Below the pieces are notes generated by a model. The model did no database searches. It saw only the letters and a list, made by a program, of their open reading frames with translations, and was not told where the DNA came from. Shown piece by piece: positions 14,700 through 28,800 of a stretch of 64,000 nt of DNA; the stretch's first letter is position 1; each line of letters opens with the position of its first letter. Source of the stretch: Ianthella basta (lineage: Eukaryota > Porifera > Demospongiae > Verongiida > Ianthellidae); the NCBI GenBank assembly GCA_964019415.1, contig OZ025874.1:9400409-9464408 (forward strand). Direction: 5' to 3'. Made by a program: the position numbers and the translations under genes.

Positions 14700-17600
14700 T
14701 TGGCCAGATATGACAACTTTAAGGTAAGGCTTGGCAAGATTTGGCAAGATTTGGCAAGATATGACAATGTAAGATTTGGCAAGATCTGGCGAGATATGAC
14801 AAGGTAAGATTTGGCAAGATTTGGCAAGATATGACAAGGTAAGATTAGGCAAGATTTGGCAAGATATGACAAGGTAAGATTAGTCAAGATTTGGCAAGAT
14901 ATGAAAAAGTAAGAATAGGCAAGATTTGGCCAGATATGACAACTTTAAGGTAAGGCTTGGCAAGATTTGGCAAGATATGACAAGGTAAGATCAGGCAAGA
15001 TTTGGCAAGATATGACAAGGTAAGATTTGGCAAGATTTGGCAAGACATGACAAGGTAAGATTTGGCAAGATTTGGCAAGATATGACAAATTGATAGTAAG
15101 ATTTGGCAAGATTAGGCAAGATATGACAAGGTAAGATTAGGCAAGATTTGATAAGATATGCCAAGGTAAGAGTTGGCAAGATTTGGCATGATATGACAAG
15201 GTAATATTTGGCAAGATTCGGCAAGATATGACAAGATTAGATTTGGCAAGATTGAGCAAGATATGACAAGGTAAGATTTGGCAAGATTTGGTAAGATATG
15301 ACAAGGTAAGATTAGACAAGATTTGGCAAGATATGACATGGTAAGATTTGGCAAGATTTGGCAAGATATGACAAGGTAAGATTGAGCAAGATTTGGCAAG
15401 ATATGAAAAAGTATGATTAGGCAAGATTTGGTAAGATATTACATGGTAAGATTTGGCAAGATTTGGCAAGATATGACAAGGTAAGATTTGGCAAGATTAG
15501 GCTAGATATGACAAGGTAAGATTAGGCAAGATTTGGCAAGATATGACAAGGTAAGATTAGGCAAGATTTGGCAAGATATGACAAGGTAAGATTAAGCTAG
15601 ATTAGGCAAGATATGACAAGGTAAGTTTAGGCAAGATTTGGTAAGATGTGAAGGTAAGATTTGGCAAGAGTAGGCAAGATATGACAAGGTAAGATTAAGC
15701 AAGATTTGGCAAGATTTGCCGAGATATGACAAAGTAAGATTTGGCAAGATTTGGCAAGATATGACAAGGTAAGATTATGCAAGATTTGGCAAGATATGAT
15801 AAGTTAAAGGTAAGACATGGCAAGATTTGGCAAGTTATGACAAGGTAAGATCAGGCATGACTTGGCAAGATATGAAGGTAAGATTAGGCAAGATTAGGCA
15901 AGATATGACAAGGTAAGATTTGGCAAGATTTGGCAAGATTTGGAAAGATATGGTAAGGTAAGATTCGCAAGATTTGGCAAGATATGACAAGGTAAGATTT
16001 GGCAAGATTAGGCAAGATATGACAAGGTAAGATAAGGCAAGATTTGGCAAGATACGACAAGGTATGATTTGGCAAGATTAGGCAAGATATGACAAGGTAA
16101 GATTTGGCAAGATTAGGCAAGCTATGACAAGGTAAGTTTAGGCAAGATGTGGCAAGATATGACAAGGTAAGAATAAGCAAGATTTGGTAAGATATGACAA
16201 GGTAAGATTTGGCAAAATTTGGCAAGATATGACAAGGTAAGATTAAGCAAAACTTGGCAAGATATGACAAGGTAAGATTAAGCAAGATTTGGCAAGATAT
16301 GACAAGGTAAGATTTGGCAAGATTAGGCAAGATTTGGCGAGATATGACAAGGTAAGATTTGGCAAGATTTGGCAAGATATGACAAGGTAGGATTTGGCAA
16401 CATATGAAAAAGTAAGATTAGGTAGGATTTGGCAAGATATGACAAGGTAAGATTTTGCAAGATTTGGCAAGATAGGATAAGGTAAGATTAAGCAAGATTT
16501 GGCAAGATATGAAAAAGTAAGATTAGGCAAGATTTGGCAAAATATGACATGTTAAGATTTGGCAAGATTTGGCAAGATATGACAAGGTTAGATTTGGCAA
16601 GATTAGGCAAGATTTGGCGAGATATGACAAGGTAAGATTTACCAACATTTGGCTAGATAAGACAAGGTAAGATTAAGCAAGATTTGGCAAGATATAAAAA
16701 AGTAAGATTAGGCAAGATTATGCAAAATATGACATGTTAAGATTTGGCAAGATTTGGCAAGATATGACAAGGTAAGATTTGGCAAGATTAGGCAAGATTT
16801 GGCGAGATATGACAAGGTAAGATTTACCAAGATTTGGCTAGATATGACAAGGTAAGATTAAGCAAGATTTGGCAAGATATGAAAAAGTAAGATTAGGCAA
16901 GATTATGCAAAATATGACATGGTAAGATTTGGCAAGATTTGGCAAGATATGACAAGGTAAGATTTGGCAAGATTTGGCAAGATACGACAAGGTAAGATTA
17001 GGCAAGATTTGGCAAGATATGACAATGTAAGATTTGGCAAGATTCTGCGAGATATGACAAGGTAAGATTTGGCAAGATTTGGCAAGATATGACAAGGTAA
17101 GATTAGTCAAGATTTGGCAAGATATGACAAGGTAAGATTAGTCAAGATTTGGCAAGATATGAAAAAGTAAGAATAGGCAAGATTTGGCCAGATATGACAA
17201 CTTTAAGGTAAGGCTTGGCAAGATTTGGCAAGATATGACAAGGTAAGATCAGGCAAGATTTGGCAAGATATGACAAGATAAGATTTGGCAAGATTTAGCA
17301 AGACATGACAAGGTAAGATTTGGCAAGATTTGGCAAGATATGACAAGGTAAGATTCGGCAAGATTTGGCAAGATATGACAAATTGATAGTAAGATTTGGC
17401 AAGATTAGGCAAGATATGACAAGGTAAGATTAGGCAAGATTTAGTAAGATATGCCAAGGTAAGAGTTGGCAAGATTTGGCATGATATGACAAGGTAATAT
17501 TTGGCAAGATTCGGCAAGATATGACAAGATTAGATTTGGCAAGATTGAGCAAGATATGACAAGGTAAGATTAAGCAAGATTTGGTAAGATATGACAAGGT

Positions 17601-18900
17601 AAGATTAGGCAAGATTTGGCAAGATATGACATGGTAAGATTTGGCAAGATTTGGCAAGATATGACAAGGTAAGATTGAGCAAGATTTGGCAAGATATGAA
17701 AAAGTATGATTAGGCAAGATTTGGTAGGATATTACATGGTAAGATTTGGCAAGATTGGGCAAGATATGACAAGGTAAGATTGGGCAAGATTTGGCAAGAT
17801 ATGACAAGGTAAGATTAAGCAAGATTAGGCAAGATATGACAAGGTAAGTTAAGGCAAGATTTGGTAAGATGTGAAGGTAAGATTTGGCAAGAGTAGGCAA
17901 GATATGACAAGGTAAGATTAAGCAAGATTTGGCAATATTTGCCGAGATATGACAAAGTAAGATTTGGCAAGATTTGGCAAGATATGACAAGGTAAGATTA
18001 AGCAAGATTTGGCAAGATATGAAAAAGTAAGATTAGGCAAGATTTGGCAAGATATGATAAGTTAAAGATAAGACTTGGCAAGATTTGGCAAGTTATGACA
18101 AGGTAAGATCAGGCATGACTTGGCAAGATATGAAGGTAAGAATTTGCAAGATTAGGCAAGATATGACAAGGTAAGATTTGGCAAGATTTGGCAAGATTTG
18201 GAAAGATATGGTAAGGTAAGCTTCGGCAAGATTTGGCAAGATATGACAAGGTAAGGTTTGGGAAGATTAGGCAAGATATGACAAGGTAAGATAAGGCAAG
18301 ATTTGGCAAGATACGACAAGGTATGATTTGGCAAGATTTGGCAAGATATGACAAGGTAAGATTTGGCAAGATTAGGCAAGCTATGACAAGGTAAGTTTAG
18401 GCAAGATGTGGCAAGATATGACAAGGTAAGAATAAGCAAGATTTGGTAAGATATGACAAGGTAAGATTTGGCAAAATTTGGCAAGATATGACAAGGTAAG
18501 ATTAGGCAAAATTTGGCAAGATATGACAAGGTAAGATTAAGCAAGATTTGGCAAGATATGACAAGGTAAGATTTGGCAAGATTAGGCAAGATTTGGCGAG
18601 ATATGACAAGGTAAGATTTGGCAAGATTTGGCAAGATATGACAAGGTAGGATTTGGCAACATATGAAAAAGTAAGATTAGGTAGGATTTGGCAAGATATG
18701 ACAAGGTAAGATTTTGCAAGATTTGGCAAGATATGATAAGGTAAGATTAAGCAAGATTTAGCAAGATATGAAAAAGTAAGATTAGGCAAGATTTGGCAAG
18801 ATATGACAAGGTAAGGCTTGGCAAGATTTGTCAAGATATGACAAGGTAAGATTAAGCAAGATTTGGCAAGATATGAAAAAGTAATGTTAGGCAAGATTTG
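14700..18900 (+). repeat. Higher-order repeat dimer, about 2.26-2.29 kb period
   Basis: A rare variant, CAAATTGATAGTAAG, occurs once in each copy (near 15,087 and 17,380, offset 2,293 bp). Other rare strings, such as GGAAAGATATGGTAAGG, recur near 15,940 and 18,200 (offset about 2,265 bp). The drifting offset means small indels separate the copies. Edges are approximate. Confidence 0.75.
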
Positions 18901-19699
18901 GCAAGATATGACAAGGTAAAATTTGGCAAGATTTTGCGAGATATGACAAGGTAAGATTTGGCAAGACTTGGCAAGATATGACAAGGTAAGATTAAGCAAG
19001 ATTCGGCAAGATATGATAAAGTAAGAATAGGCAAGATTTGCCAAGATTGGACAACTTAAAGGTAAGACTTGGCAAGATTTGGCAAGATATGACAAGGTAA
19101 GATCAGGTAAGATTTGGCAAGATATGACAAGGTAAGATTTGGCAAGATTAGGCAAGATATGACAAGTTAAGATTTGGTAAGATTTGGCAAGATTTGGCAA
19201 GATATGACAAGGTAAGATTCAGCAAGATTTGGCAAGATATGACAAGGTAAGTTTTGGCATGATTAGGCAAGTTATGACAAGGTAAAATTAGGCAAGATTT
19301 GGCAAGATATGACAAGGTAAGAGTTGGCAAAATTTGGCAAGATATGATAAGGTAATATTTGGCAAGATTTGGCATAATATGACAAGAAAAGATTTGGCAA
19401 GATTTGGCAAGATATGACAAGGTAAGATTAAGCAAGATTTGGTAAGATATGACAAGGTAAGAAGTGGAATGATTTAGCAACATATGACAAGGTAGGATTC
19501 GGCAATATTTGGTAAGATATGACAAGGTAAGATTAGTCAAGATTTGCAGAGATATGACTAGGTAAGATTTGGCAAGATTTGGCAAGATATGACAAGTTAA
19601 GTTTAAGTAAGATTTGGTAAGATATGAGAAGGTAAGATTTGGCAAGATTTTGCAAGATATGACAAGGTAGGATTTGGCAAGATTTGGCAAGATATGGCA

Positions 19700-21200
19700 A
19701 GGTAAGATTAGTCAAGATTTGGCAAGATATGACAAGGTAAGATTTGGCAAGTTTAGTCAAGATTTGGCAAGATATGACAAGTTAAATTTGGTAAGATTTG
19801 GCAAGATATAACAAGGTAAGATTAAGCAAGATTTGGCAAGATATGAAAAGTAAGATAAGGCAAGATTTGGCAAGATATGACAACTGAAGGTAAGATTTGG
19901 CAAGATTTGGCAAGATATGACATGGTAAGATTAAGCAAGATTTGGTTAGAATTGAAAAAGCAAGATTAGGCAAGATTTTGCAACATATGACAAGGTAAGT
20001 TTTGGCAAGATTTGGCGAGTTATGACAAGTTAAGATTTGGCAAGATTAAGCAAGATATGACAAGGTAAGATTAGGCAAGATTTGGCAAGATATGCCAAGG
20101 TAAGATTTGGCAAGATTTGGCAAGATATGACAAGGTAATATTTGGCAAGATTTTGGCAAGATATGACAAGATAAGATTTGGCAAGATTTGACAAGATATG
20201 ACAAGGTAAGATTAAGCAAGATTTGGCAAGATATGACAAGGTAAGATTTGGCAAGATTTGGCAAGATATGACAAGTTAAGATTCGGTAAGATTTGGCAAG
20301 ATATGACAAGGTAAGATTCGGCAAGATTTGGCAAGATATGACAAGGTAAGATTTGGCAAGATTAGGCAAGATATGACAAGGTAAGATTTGGCAAGATTAG
20401 GAAGATATGACAAGTTAAGTTTAAGCAAGATTTGGCAAGATATGACAAGGTAAGAAAAAGCAAGATTTGGTAATATATGACAAGTTAAGATTAAGTAAGA
20501 TTTGGTAAGATATGACAAGGTAAGATTTGGCAAGATTTGGCAAGATATGACAAGGTAAGATTTGGCAAGATTTGGCAAGATATGGCAAGGTAAGAGTAGT
20601 CAAGATTTGGCAAGATATGACAAGGTAAGATTTGGCAAGATTAGTCAAGATTTGGCGAGATATGACAAGTTAAATTTGGTAAGATTTGGCAAGATATGAC
20701 AAGGTAAGATTAAGCAAGATTTGGCAAGATATGAAAAGTAAGATAAGGTAAGATTTGGCAAGATATGACAACTGAAGGTAAGATTTGGCAAGATTTGGCA
20801 AGATATGACATGGTAAGATTAAGCAAGATTTGGCTAGATATGAAAAAGCAAGATTAGGCAAGATTTTGCAACATATGACAAGGTAAGTTTTGGCAAGATT
20901 TGGCGAGATATGACAAGTTAAGATTGTGCAAGATTAAGCAATATATGACAAGGTAAGATTAGGCAAGATTTGGCAAGATATGACAAGATAAGATTTGGCA
21001 AGATTTGGCAAGATATGACAAGGTAAGATTCGGCAAGATTTGGCAAGATATGACAAGGTAAGATTCGGCAAGATTTGGCAAGATATGACAAGGTACGATT
21101 TTGCAAGATTAGGCAAGATATGACAAGTTAAGTTTAAGCAAGATTTGGCAAGATATGACAAGGTAAGATTCGGCAAGATTTGGCAAGATATGACAAGGTA
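19700..21200 (+). repeat. Higher-order repeat, 888-bp period
   Basis: A block containing GACAACTGAAGG and GATAAGGCAAG variants recurs at an 888-bp offset (19,782/20,670 and 20,030/20,918). The same marker strings return in the 1,139/719-bp HOR immediately downstream and in the 31.9, 40.3 and 55.3 kb regions, so this HOR shares ancestry with them. Confidence 0.7.
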
Positions 21201-21499
21201 AGATTCGGTAAGATTTGGCAAGATATGACAATGTAAGATTTGGCAAGATTAGGCAAGATATGACAAGTTAAGTTTAAGCAAGATTTGGCAAGATATGACA
21301 AGGTAAGATTCGGCAAGATTTGGCAAGATATGACAAGGTAAGATTAGTCAAGATTTGGCAAGATATGACAAGGTAAGATTTGGCAAGATTAGGCAAGATT
21401 TGGCGAGATCTGACAAGGTAAGATTTGGCAAGATTTGGCAAGATATGACAAGGTAAGATTAAGCAAGATTTGGCAAGATATGAAAAAGTAAGATTAGGC

Positions 21500-24400
21500 A
21501 AGATTTGGCAAGATATGACAAGGTAAGATTTGGCAAGATTTGGCAAGAGGTAAGATTTGGCAAGATTTGGCAAGATATGAAAAGTAAGATTTGGCAAGAT
21601 TTGGCAAGATATGACAAGGTAAGATTAGGCAAGATTTGGCAAGATTTGGCGAGATATGACAAGATAAGATTTGGCAAGATTTGGCAAGATTTGGCGAGAT
21701 ATGACAAGATAAGATTTGGCAAGATTTGGCAAGATTTGGCAAGATTTGGAAACATATGACAAAGTAAGATTCGGCAAGATTTGGCAAGATTTGACAAGGT
21801 AGAATTTGGCAAGATTAGGCAAGATATGACAAGGTAAGATTAGGCAAGATTTGGCAACATATGACAAGGTGAGATTCGGCAATATTTGGCAAGATATGAC
21901 AAGGTAAGATTAGTCAAGATTTGTCAAGATATGACGAGGTAAGATTTGGCAAGATTAGGCAAGATTTTGCGAGATATGACAAGGTAAGACTTTGTTAGAT
22001 TTGGCAAGATATGACAAGGTAAGATTTGGCAAGATTTGGCAAGATATGATAAGTTAAGTTTAAGCAAGATTTGGTAAGATATGACAAGGTAAGATTTGGC
22101 AAGATTTGGCAAGATATGACAAGGTAAGATTTGGCAAGATTTGGCAAGATATGGCAAGGTAAGATTAGTCAAGATTTTGCAAGATATGACAAGGTAAGAT
22201 TTGGCATGATTAGGCAAGATTTGGCGAGATATGACAAGGTAAGATTTGGTAAGATTTGGCAAGATATGACAAGGTAAGATTAAGCAAGATTTGGCAAGAT
22301 ATGAAAAGTAAGATAAGGCAAGATTTGGCAAGATATGACAACTGAAGGAAAGATTTGGCAAGATTTGGCAAGATATGACATGGTAAGATTAAGCAAGATT
22401 TGGCTAGATATGAAAAAGCAAGATTAGGCAAGATTTGGTAAGATATGACAAGGTAAGATTTGGCAAGATTTGGCAAGATATGACAAGTTAAGATTTGACA
22501 AGATTAAGCAAGATATGACCAGTTAACATTAGGCAAGATTTGGCAAGATATGACAAGATAAGATTTGGCAAGATTTGGCAAGATATGACAAGGTAATATT
22601 CTGCAAGATTTTGCAAGATATGACAAGGTAAGATTCGGCAAGATTTGGCAAGATATGACAAGGTAAGATTTGGTAAGATTAGGCAAGATATGAAAAGGTA
22701 AGATTAGGCAAGATTTGGCAAGATATGACAAGGTAAGATTTGGCAAGATTTGGCAAGATATGATAAGGTAATATTTGGCAAGATTTGGCGAGATATGACA
22801 AGATAAGATTTGGCAAGATTTGGCAAGATTTGGCGAGATATGACAAGATAAGATTTGGCAAGATTTGGCAAGATTTGGCAAGATTTGGAAACATATGACA
22901 AAGTAAGATTCGGCAAGATTTGGCAAGATTTGACAAGGTAGAATTTGGCAAGATTAGGCAAGATATGACAAGGTAAGATTAGGCAAGATTTGGCAACATA
23001 TGACAAGGTGAGATTCGGCAACATTTGGCAAGATATGACAAGGTAAGATTAGTCAAGATTTGTCAAGATATGACGAGGTAAGATTTGGCAAGATTAGGCA
23101 AGATTTTGCGAGATATGACAAGGTAAGACTTTTTTAGATTTGGCAAGATATGACAAGGTAAGATTTGGCAAGATTTGGCAAGATATGATAAGTTAAGTTT
23201 AAGCAAGATTTGGTAAGATATGACAAGGTAAGATTTGGCAAGATTTGGCAAGATATGACAAGGTAAGATTTGGCAAGATTTGGCAAGATATGGCAAGGTA
23301 AGATTAGTCAAGATTTTGCAAGATATGACAAGGTAAGATTTGGCATGATTAGGCAAGATTTGGCGAGATATGACAAGGTAAGATTTGGTAAGATTTGGCA
23401 AGATATGACAAGGTAAGATTAAGCAAGATTTGGCAAGATATGAAAAGTAAGATAAGGCAAGATTTGGCAAGATATGACAACTGAAGGAAAGATTTGGCAA
23501 GATTTGGCGAGATATGACAAGATAAGATTTGGCAAGATTTGGCAAGATTTGGCGAGATATGACAAGATAAGATTTGGCAAGATTTGGCAAGATTTGGCAA
23601 GATTTGGAAACATATGACAAAGTAAGATTCGGCAAGATTTGGCAAGATTTGACAAGGTAGAATTTGGCAAGATTAGGCAAGATATGACAAGGTAAGATTA
23701 GGCAAGATTTGGCAACATATGACAAGGTGAGATTCGGCAATATTTGGCAAGATATGACAAGGTAAGATTAGTCAAGATTTGTCAAGATATGACGAGGTAA
23801 GATTTGGCAAGATTAGGCAAGATTTTGCGAGATATGACAAGGTAAGACTTTGTTAGATTTGGCAAGATATGACAAGGTAAGATTTGGCAAGATTTGGCAA
23901 GATATGATAAGTTAAGTTTAAGCAAGATTTGGTAAGATATGACAAGGTAAGATTTGGCAAGATTTGGCAAGATATGACAAGGTAAGATTTGGCAAGATTT
24001 GGCAAGATATGGCAAGGTAAGATTAGTCAAGATTTTGCAAGATATGACAAGGTAAGATTTGGCATGATTAGGCAAGATTTGGCGAGATATGACAAGGTAA
24101 GATTTGGTAAGATTTGGCAAGATATGACAAGGTAAGATTAAGCAAGATTTGGCAAGATATGAAAAGTAAGATAAGGCAAGATTTGGCAAGATATGACAAC
24201 TGAAGGAAAGATTTGGCAAGATTTGGCAAGATATGACATGGTAAGATTAAGCAAGATTTGGCTAGATATGAAAAAGCAAGATTAGGCAAGATTTGGTAAG
24301 ATATGACAAGGTAAGATTTGGCAAGATTTGGCAAGATATGACAAGTTAAGATTTGACAAGATTAAGCAAGATATGACCAGTTAACATTAGGCAAGATTTG

Positions 24401-25850
24401 GCAAGATATGACAAGATAAGATTTGGCAAGATTTGGCAAGATATGACAAGGTAATATTCTGCAAGATTTTGCAAGATATGACAAGGTAAGATTCGGCAAG
24501 ATTTGGCAAGATATGACAAGGTAAGATTTGGTAAGATTAGGCAAGATATGAAAAGGTAAGATTAGGCAAGATTTGGCAAGATATGACAAGGTAAGATTTG
24601 GCAAGATTTGGCAAGATATGATAAGGTAATATTTGGCAAGATTTGGCGAGATATGACAAGATAAGATTTGGCAAGATTTGGCAAGATTTGGCGAGATATG
24701 ACAAGATAAGATTTGGCAAGATTTGGCAAGATTTGGCAAGATTTGGAAACATATGACAAAGTAAGATTCGGCAAGATTTGGCAAGATTTGACAAGGTAGA
24801 ATTTGGCAAGATTAGGCAAGATATGACAAGGTAAGATTAGGCAAGATTTGGCAACATATGACAAGGTGAGATTCGGCAATATTTGGCAAGATATGACAAG
24901 GTAAGATTCGGCAAGATTTGGCAAGATATGACGAGGTAAGATTTGGCAAGATTAGGCAAGATTTTGCGAGATATGACAAGGTAAGACTTTGTTAGATTTG
25001 GCAAGATATGACAAGGTAAGATTTGGCAAGATTTGGCAAGATATGATAAGTTAAGTTTAAGCAAGATTTGGTAAGATATGACAAGGTAAGATTTGGCAAG
25101 ATTTGGCAAGATATGACAAGGTAAGATTTGGCAAGATTTGGCAAGATATGGCAAGGTAAGATTAGTCAAGATTTTGCAAGATATGACAAGGTAAGATTTG
25201 GCATGATTAGGCAAGATTTGGCGAGATATGACAAGGTAAGATTTGGTAAGATTTGGCAAGATATGACAAGGTAAGATTAAGCAAGATTTGGCAAGATATG
25301 AAAAGTAAGATAAGGCAAGATTTGGCAAGATATGACAACTGAAGGAAAGATTTGGCAAGATTTGGCAAGATATGACATGGTAAGATTAAGCAAGATTTGG
25401 CTAGATATGAAAAAGCAAGATTAGGCAAGATTTGGTAAGATATGACAAGGTAAGATTTGGCAAGATTTGGCAAGATATGACAAGTTAAGATTTGACAAGA
25501 TTAAGCAAGATATGACCAGTTAACATTAGGCAAGATTTGGCAAGATATGACAAGATAAGATTTGGCAAGATTTGGCAAGATATGACAAGGTAATATTCTG
25601 CAAGATTTTGCAAGATATGACAAGGTAAGATTCGGCAAGATTTGGCAAGATATGACAAGGTAAGATTTGGTAAGATTAGGCAAGATATGAAAAGGTAAGA
25701 TTAGGCAAGATTTGGCAAGATATGACAAGGTAAGATTTGGCAAGATTTGGCAAGATATGATAAGGTAATATTTGGCAAGATTTGGCAAGATATCACAAGA
25801 TAAGATTTGGCAAGATTTGGCAAGATATGACAAGATAAGATTGAGCAAGA
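21500..25850 (+). repeat. Compound higher-order repeat, alternating 1,139 and 719 bp
   Basis: Marker strings recur at alternating spacings: 21,924 to 23,063 is 1,139 bp; 23,063 to 23,782 is 719 bp; 22,210 to 23,349 and 24,068 to 25,207 are 1,139 bp. The sum, 1,858 bp, is also a constant offset (22,504/24,362; 22,679/24,537). Copies look nearly identical. The shorter 719-bp form looks like the longer one with an internal block removed. Confidence 0.8.
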
Positions 25851-28800
25851 TTTGGTAATATATGACAAGTTAAGATTTTGCAAGATGTGACAAGGTAAGA
25901 TTCGGCAAGATTTGGCAAGATATGGCAAGGTAAGATTAGTCAAGATTTGGCAAGATATGACAAGGTAAGATTTGGCAAGATTAGGCAAGATTTGGCGAGA
26001 TCTGACAAGGTAAGATTTGGCAAGATTTGGCAAGATATGACAATGTAAGATTAAGCAGAATTTGGCAAGATATGATAAAGTAAGATTAGGTAAGATTTGG
26101 CTAGATATGACAAGGTAAGATTTGGCAAGCTTTGGCAAGATATGACAAGGTAAGTTTTGGCAAGATTTGGCAAGATATGAAATAGTAAGATTTGGCAAGA
26201 TTTGGCAAGATATGACAAGGTAAGATTTGGCAAGATTTGGCAAGATTTGGCGAGATATGACAAGATAAGATTTGGCAAGTTTTGGCGAGATATGACAAGG
26301 TAAGATTTGGCAAGATTTGGCAAGATATGACAAGGTAAGATTTGGCAAGATTAGGCAAGATTTGGAAACATATGGCAAAGTAAGATTCGGAAAGATTTGG
26401 CAAGATATGACAAGGTAGAATTTGGCAAGATTAGGCAAGATATGACAAGGTAAGATTAGGCAAGATTTGGCAAGATATGAGAAGGTAAGATTAAGCAAGA
26501 TTTGGTAAGATATGACAAGGTAAGATTTGGCAAGATTTGGCAAGATATGACAAGGTAAGATTAGTCAAGATTTGTCAAGATATGACAAGGTAAGATTTGG
26601 CAAGATTAGGCAAGATTTGGCGAGATACGACAAGGTAAGATTTGGCAAGATTTGGCAAGATATGACAAGGTAGGACTAAGCAAGATTTGGCAAGATATGA
26701 AAAAGTAATATTAGGCAAGATTAGGCAAGATATGACATGGTAAGATTTGGCAAGATTTGGCAAGTTATGACAAGGTAAGATTAAGCTAGATTTGGTAAGA
26801 TATGACAAGGTAAGATTTGGCAAGATTTGACAAGATATGACAAGTTAAGATTTGGCAAGATTTGGCAAGATATGACAAGGTAAGATTAAGCAAGATTTGG
26901 CAAGATTTGAAAAAGTAAAATTAGGCAAGATTTGGCAAGATATGACAAGGTAAGATTTGGCAAGATTTGGCATATATGACAAGGTAAGGATAAGCAAGAT
27001 TTGGAAAGATATGAAAAAGTTAGATTAGGCAAAATTTGGCAAGATATGACAAGGTAAAATTAGGTAAGATTTGGCAAGATATGACAAGATAAGATTTGGC
27101 AAGATTTGGCAAGATATGACAAGGTAAAATTTGGCAAGATTTGGCAAGATATGACAAGGTAAGATTCGGCAAGATTTGGCAAGATATGACATGGTAAGAT
27201 TTGGTAAGATTAGGCAAGATATGACAAGATAAGATTAGGCAAGATATTTTAATATATGACAAGGTAAGATTTAGCAAGATTTGGCAAGATATAATAAGGT
27301 AATATTTGGCAAGATTTGGCAAGATATGACAAGATAAGATTTGGCAAGATTTGGCAAGATATGACAAGGTTAGATTAAGAAAGATTTGGTAATATATGAC
27401 AAGTTAAGATTTTGCAAGATGCGACAAGGTAAGATTCGGCAAGATTTGGCAAGATATGACAAGGTAAGATTAGTTAAGATTTGGCAAGATCTGACAAGGT
27501 AAGATTTGGCGAGATCTGACAAGGCAAGATTTGGCAAGATTTGGCAAGATACGACAAGGTAAGATTAAGCAGGATTTGGCTAGATATGAAAAAGTAAGAT
27601 TTGGCAAGATGTGACAAGGTTAGATTAAGAAAGATTTGGTAATATATGACAAGTTAAGATTTGGCAAGATGCGACAAGGTAAGATTCGGCAAGATTTGGC
27701 AAGATATGACAAGGTAAGATTAGTTAAGATTTGGCAAGATCTGACAAGGTAAGATTTGGCAAGATTAGGCAAGATTTGGCGAGATCTGACAAGGTAAGAT
27801 TTGGCAAGATTTGGCAAGATACGACAAGGTAAGATTAAGCAGGATTTGGCTAGATATGAAAAAGTAAGATTTGGCAAGATGTGACAAAGTAAGATTTGGC
27901 AAGATTTGGCAAGATATGACAAGGTAAGATTTGGCAAGATTTAGCAAGATATGACAAGGTAAGATTTGGCAAGATTAGGCAAGATTTGGAAACATATGAC
28001 AAAGTAAGATTCGGAAAGATTTGGCAAGATATGACAAGGTAGAATTTGGCAAGATTAGGTAAGATATGACAAGGTTAGATTAGGCAAGATTTGGCAAGAT
28101 ATGACAAGGTAAGATTAAGCAAGATTTGGTAAGATATGACAAGGTAAGATTTGGCAAGATTTGGTAAGATATGACAAAGTAAGATTAGTCAAGATTTGGC
28201 AAGATTTGAAAAAGTAAGATTAGGCAAGATTTGGCAAGATATGACAAGGTAAGATTTGGCAAGATTTGGCATGATATGACAACGTAAGGTTAAGCAAGAT
28301 TTGGAAAGATATGAAAAAGTAAGATTAGGCAAAATTTGGCAAGATATGATAAGGTAAAATTAGGTAAGATTTGGCAAGATATGACAAGATAAGATTTGGC
28401 AAGTATTGGCAAGATATGACAAGGTAAAATTTGGCAAGATTTAGCAAGATATGACAAGGTAAGATTCGGAAAGATTTGGCAAGATATGACAAGGTAAGAT
28501 TTGGTAAGATTAGGCAAGATATGACAAGGTAAGATTAGGCAAGATTTGGCAAGATATGACAAGGTAAGATTTAGCAAGATTTGACAAGATATGATAAGGT
28601 AATATTTGGCAAGATTTGGCAAGATATGACAAGGTAAGATTTGGCAAGATTTGGCAAGATATGACAAGGTAAGATTAAGCAAGATTTGGTAATATATGAC
28701 AAGTTAAGATTTTGCAAGATGTTACAAGGTAAGATTCGGCAAGATTTGGCAAGATATGACAAGGTAAGATTAGTTAAGATTTGGCAAGATCTGACAAGGT

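Noticed and set aside
21505..21759. 84-codon plus-strand frame in the satellite
   Set aside because: It arises where several 10-bp modules in a row temporarily remove the TAA and TGA of the unit; it has no other coding signal. The 69-codon frame at 62,890-63,099 is rejected for the same reason.
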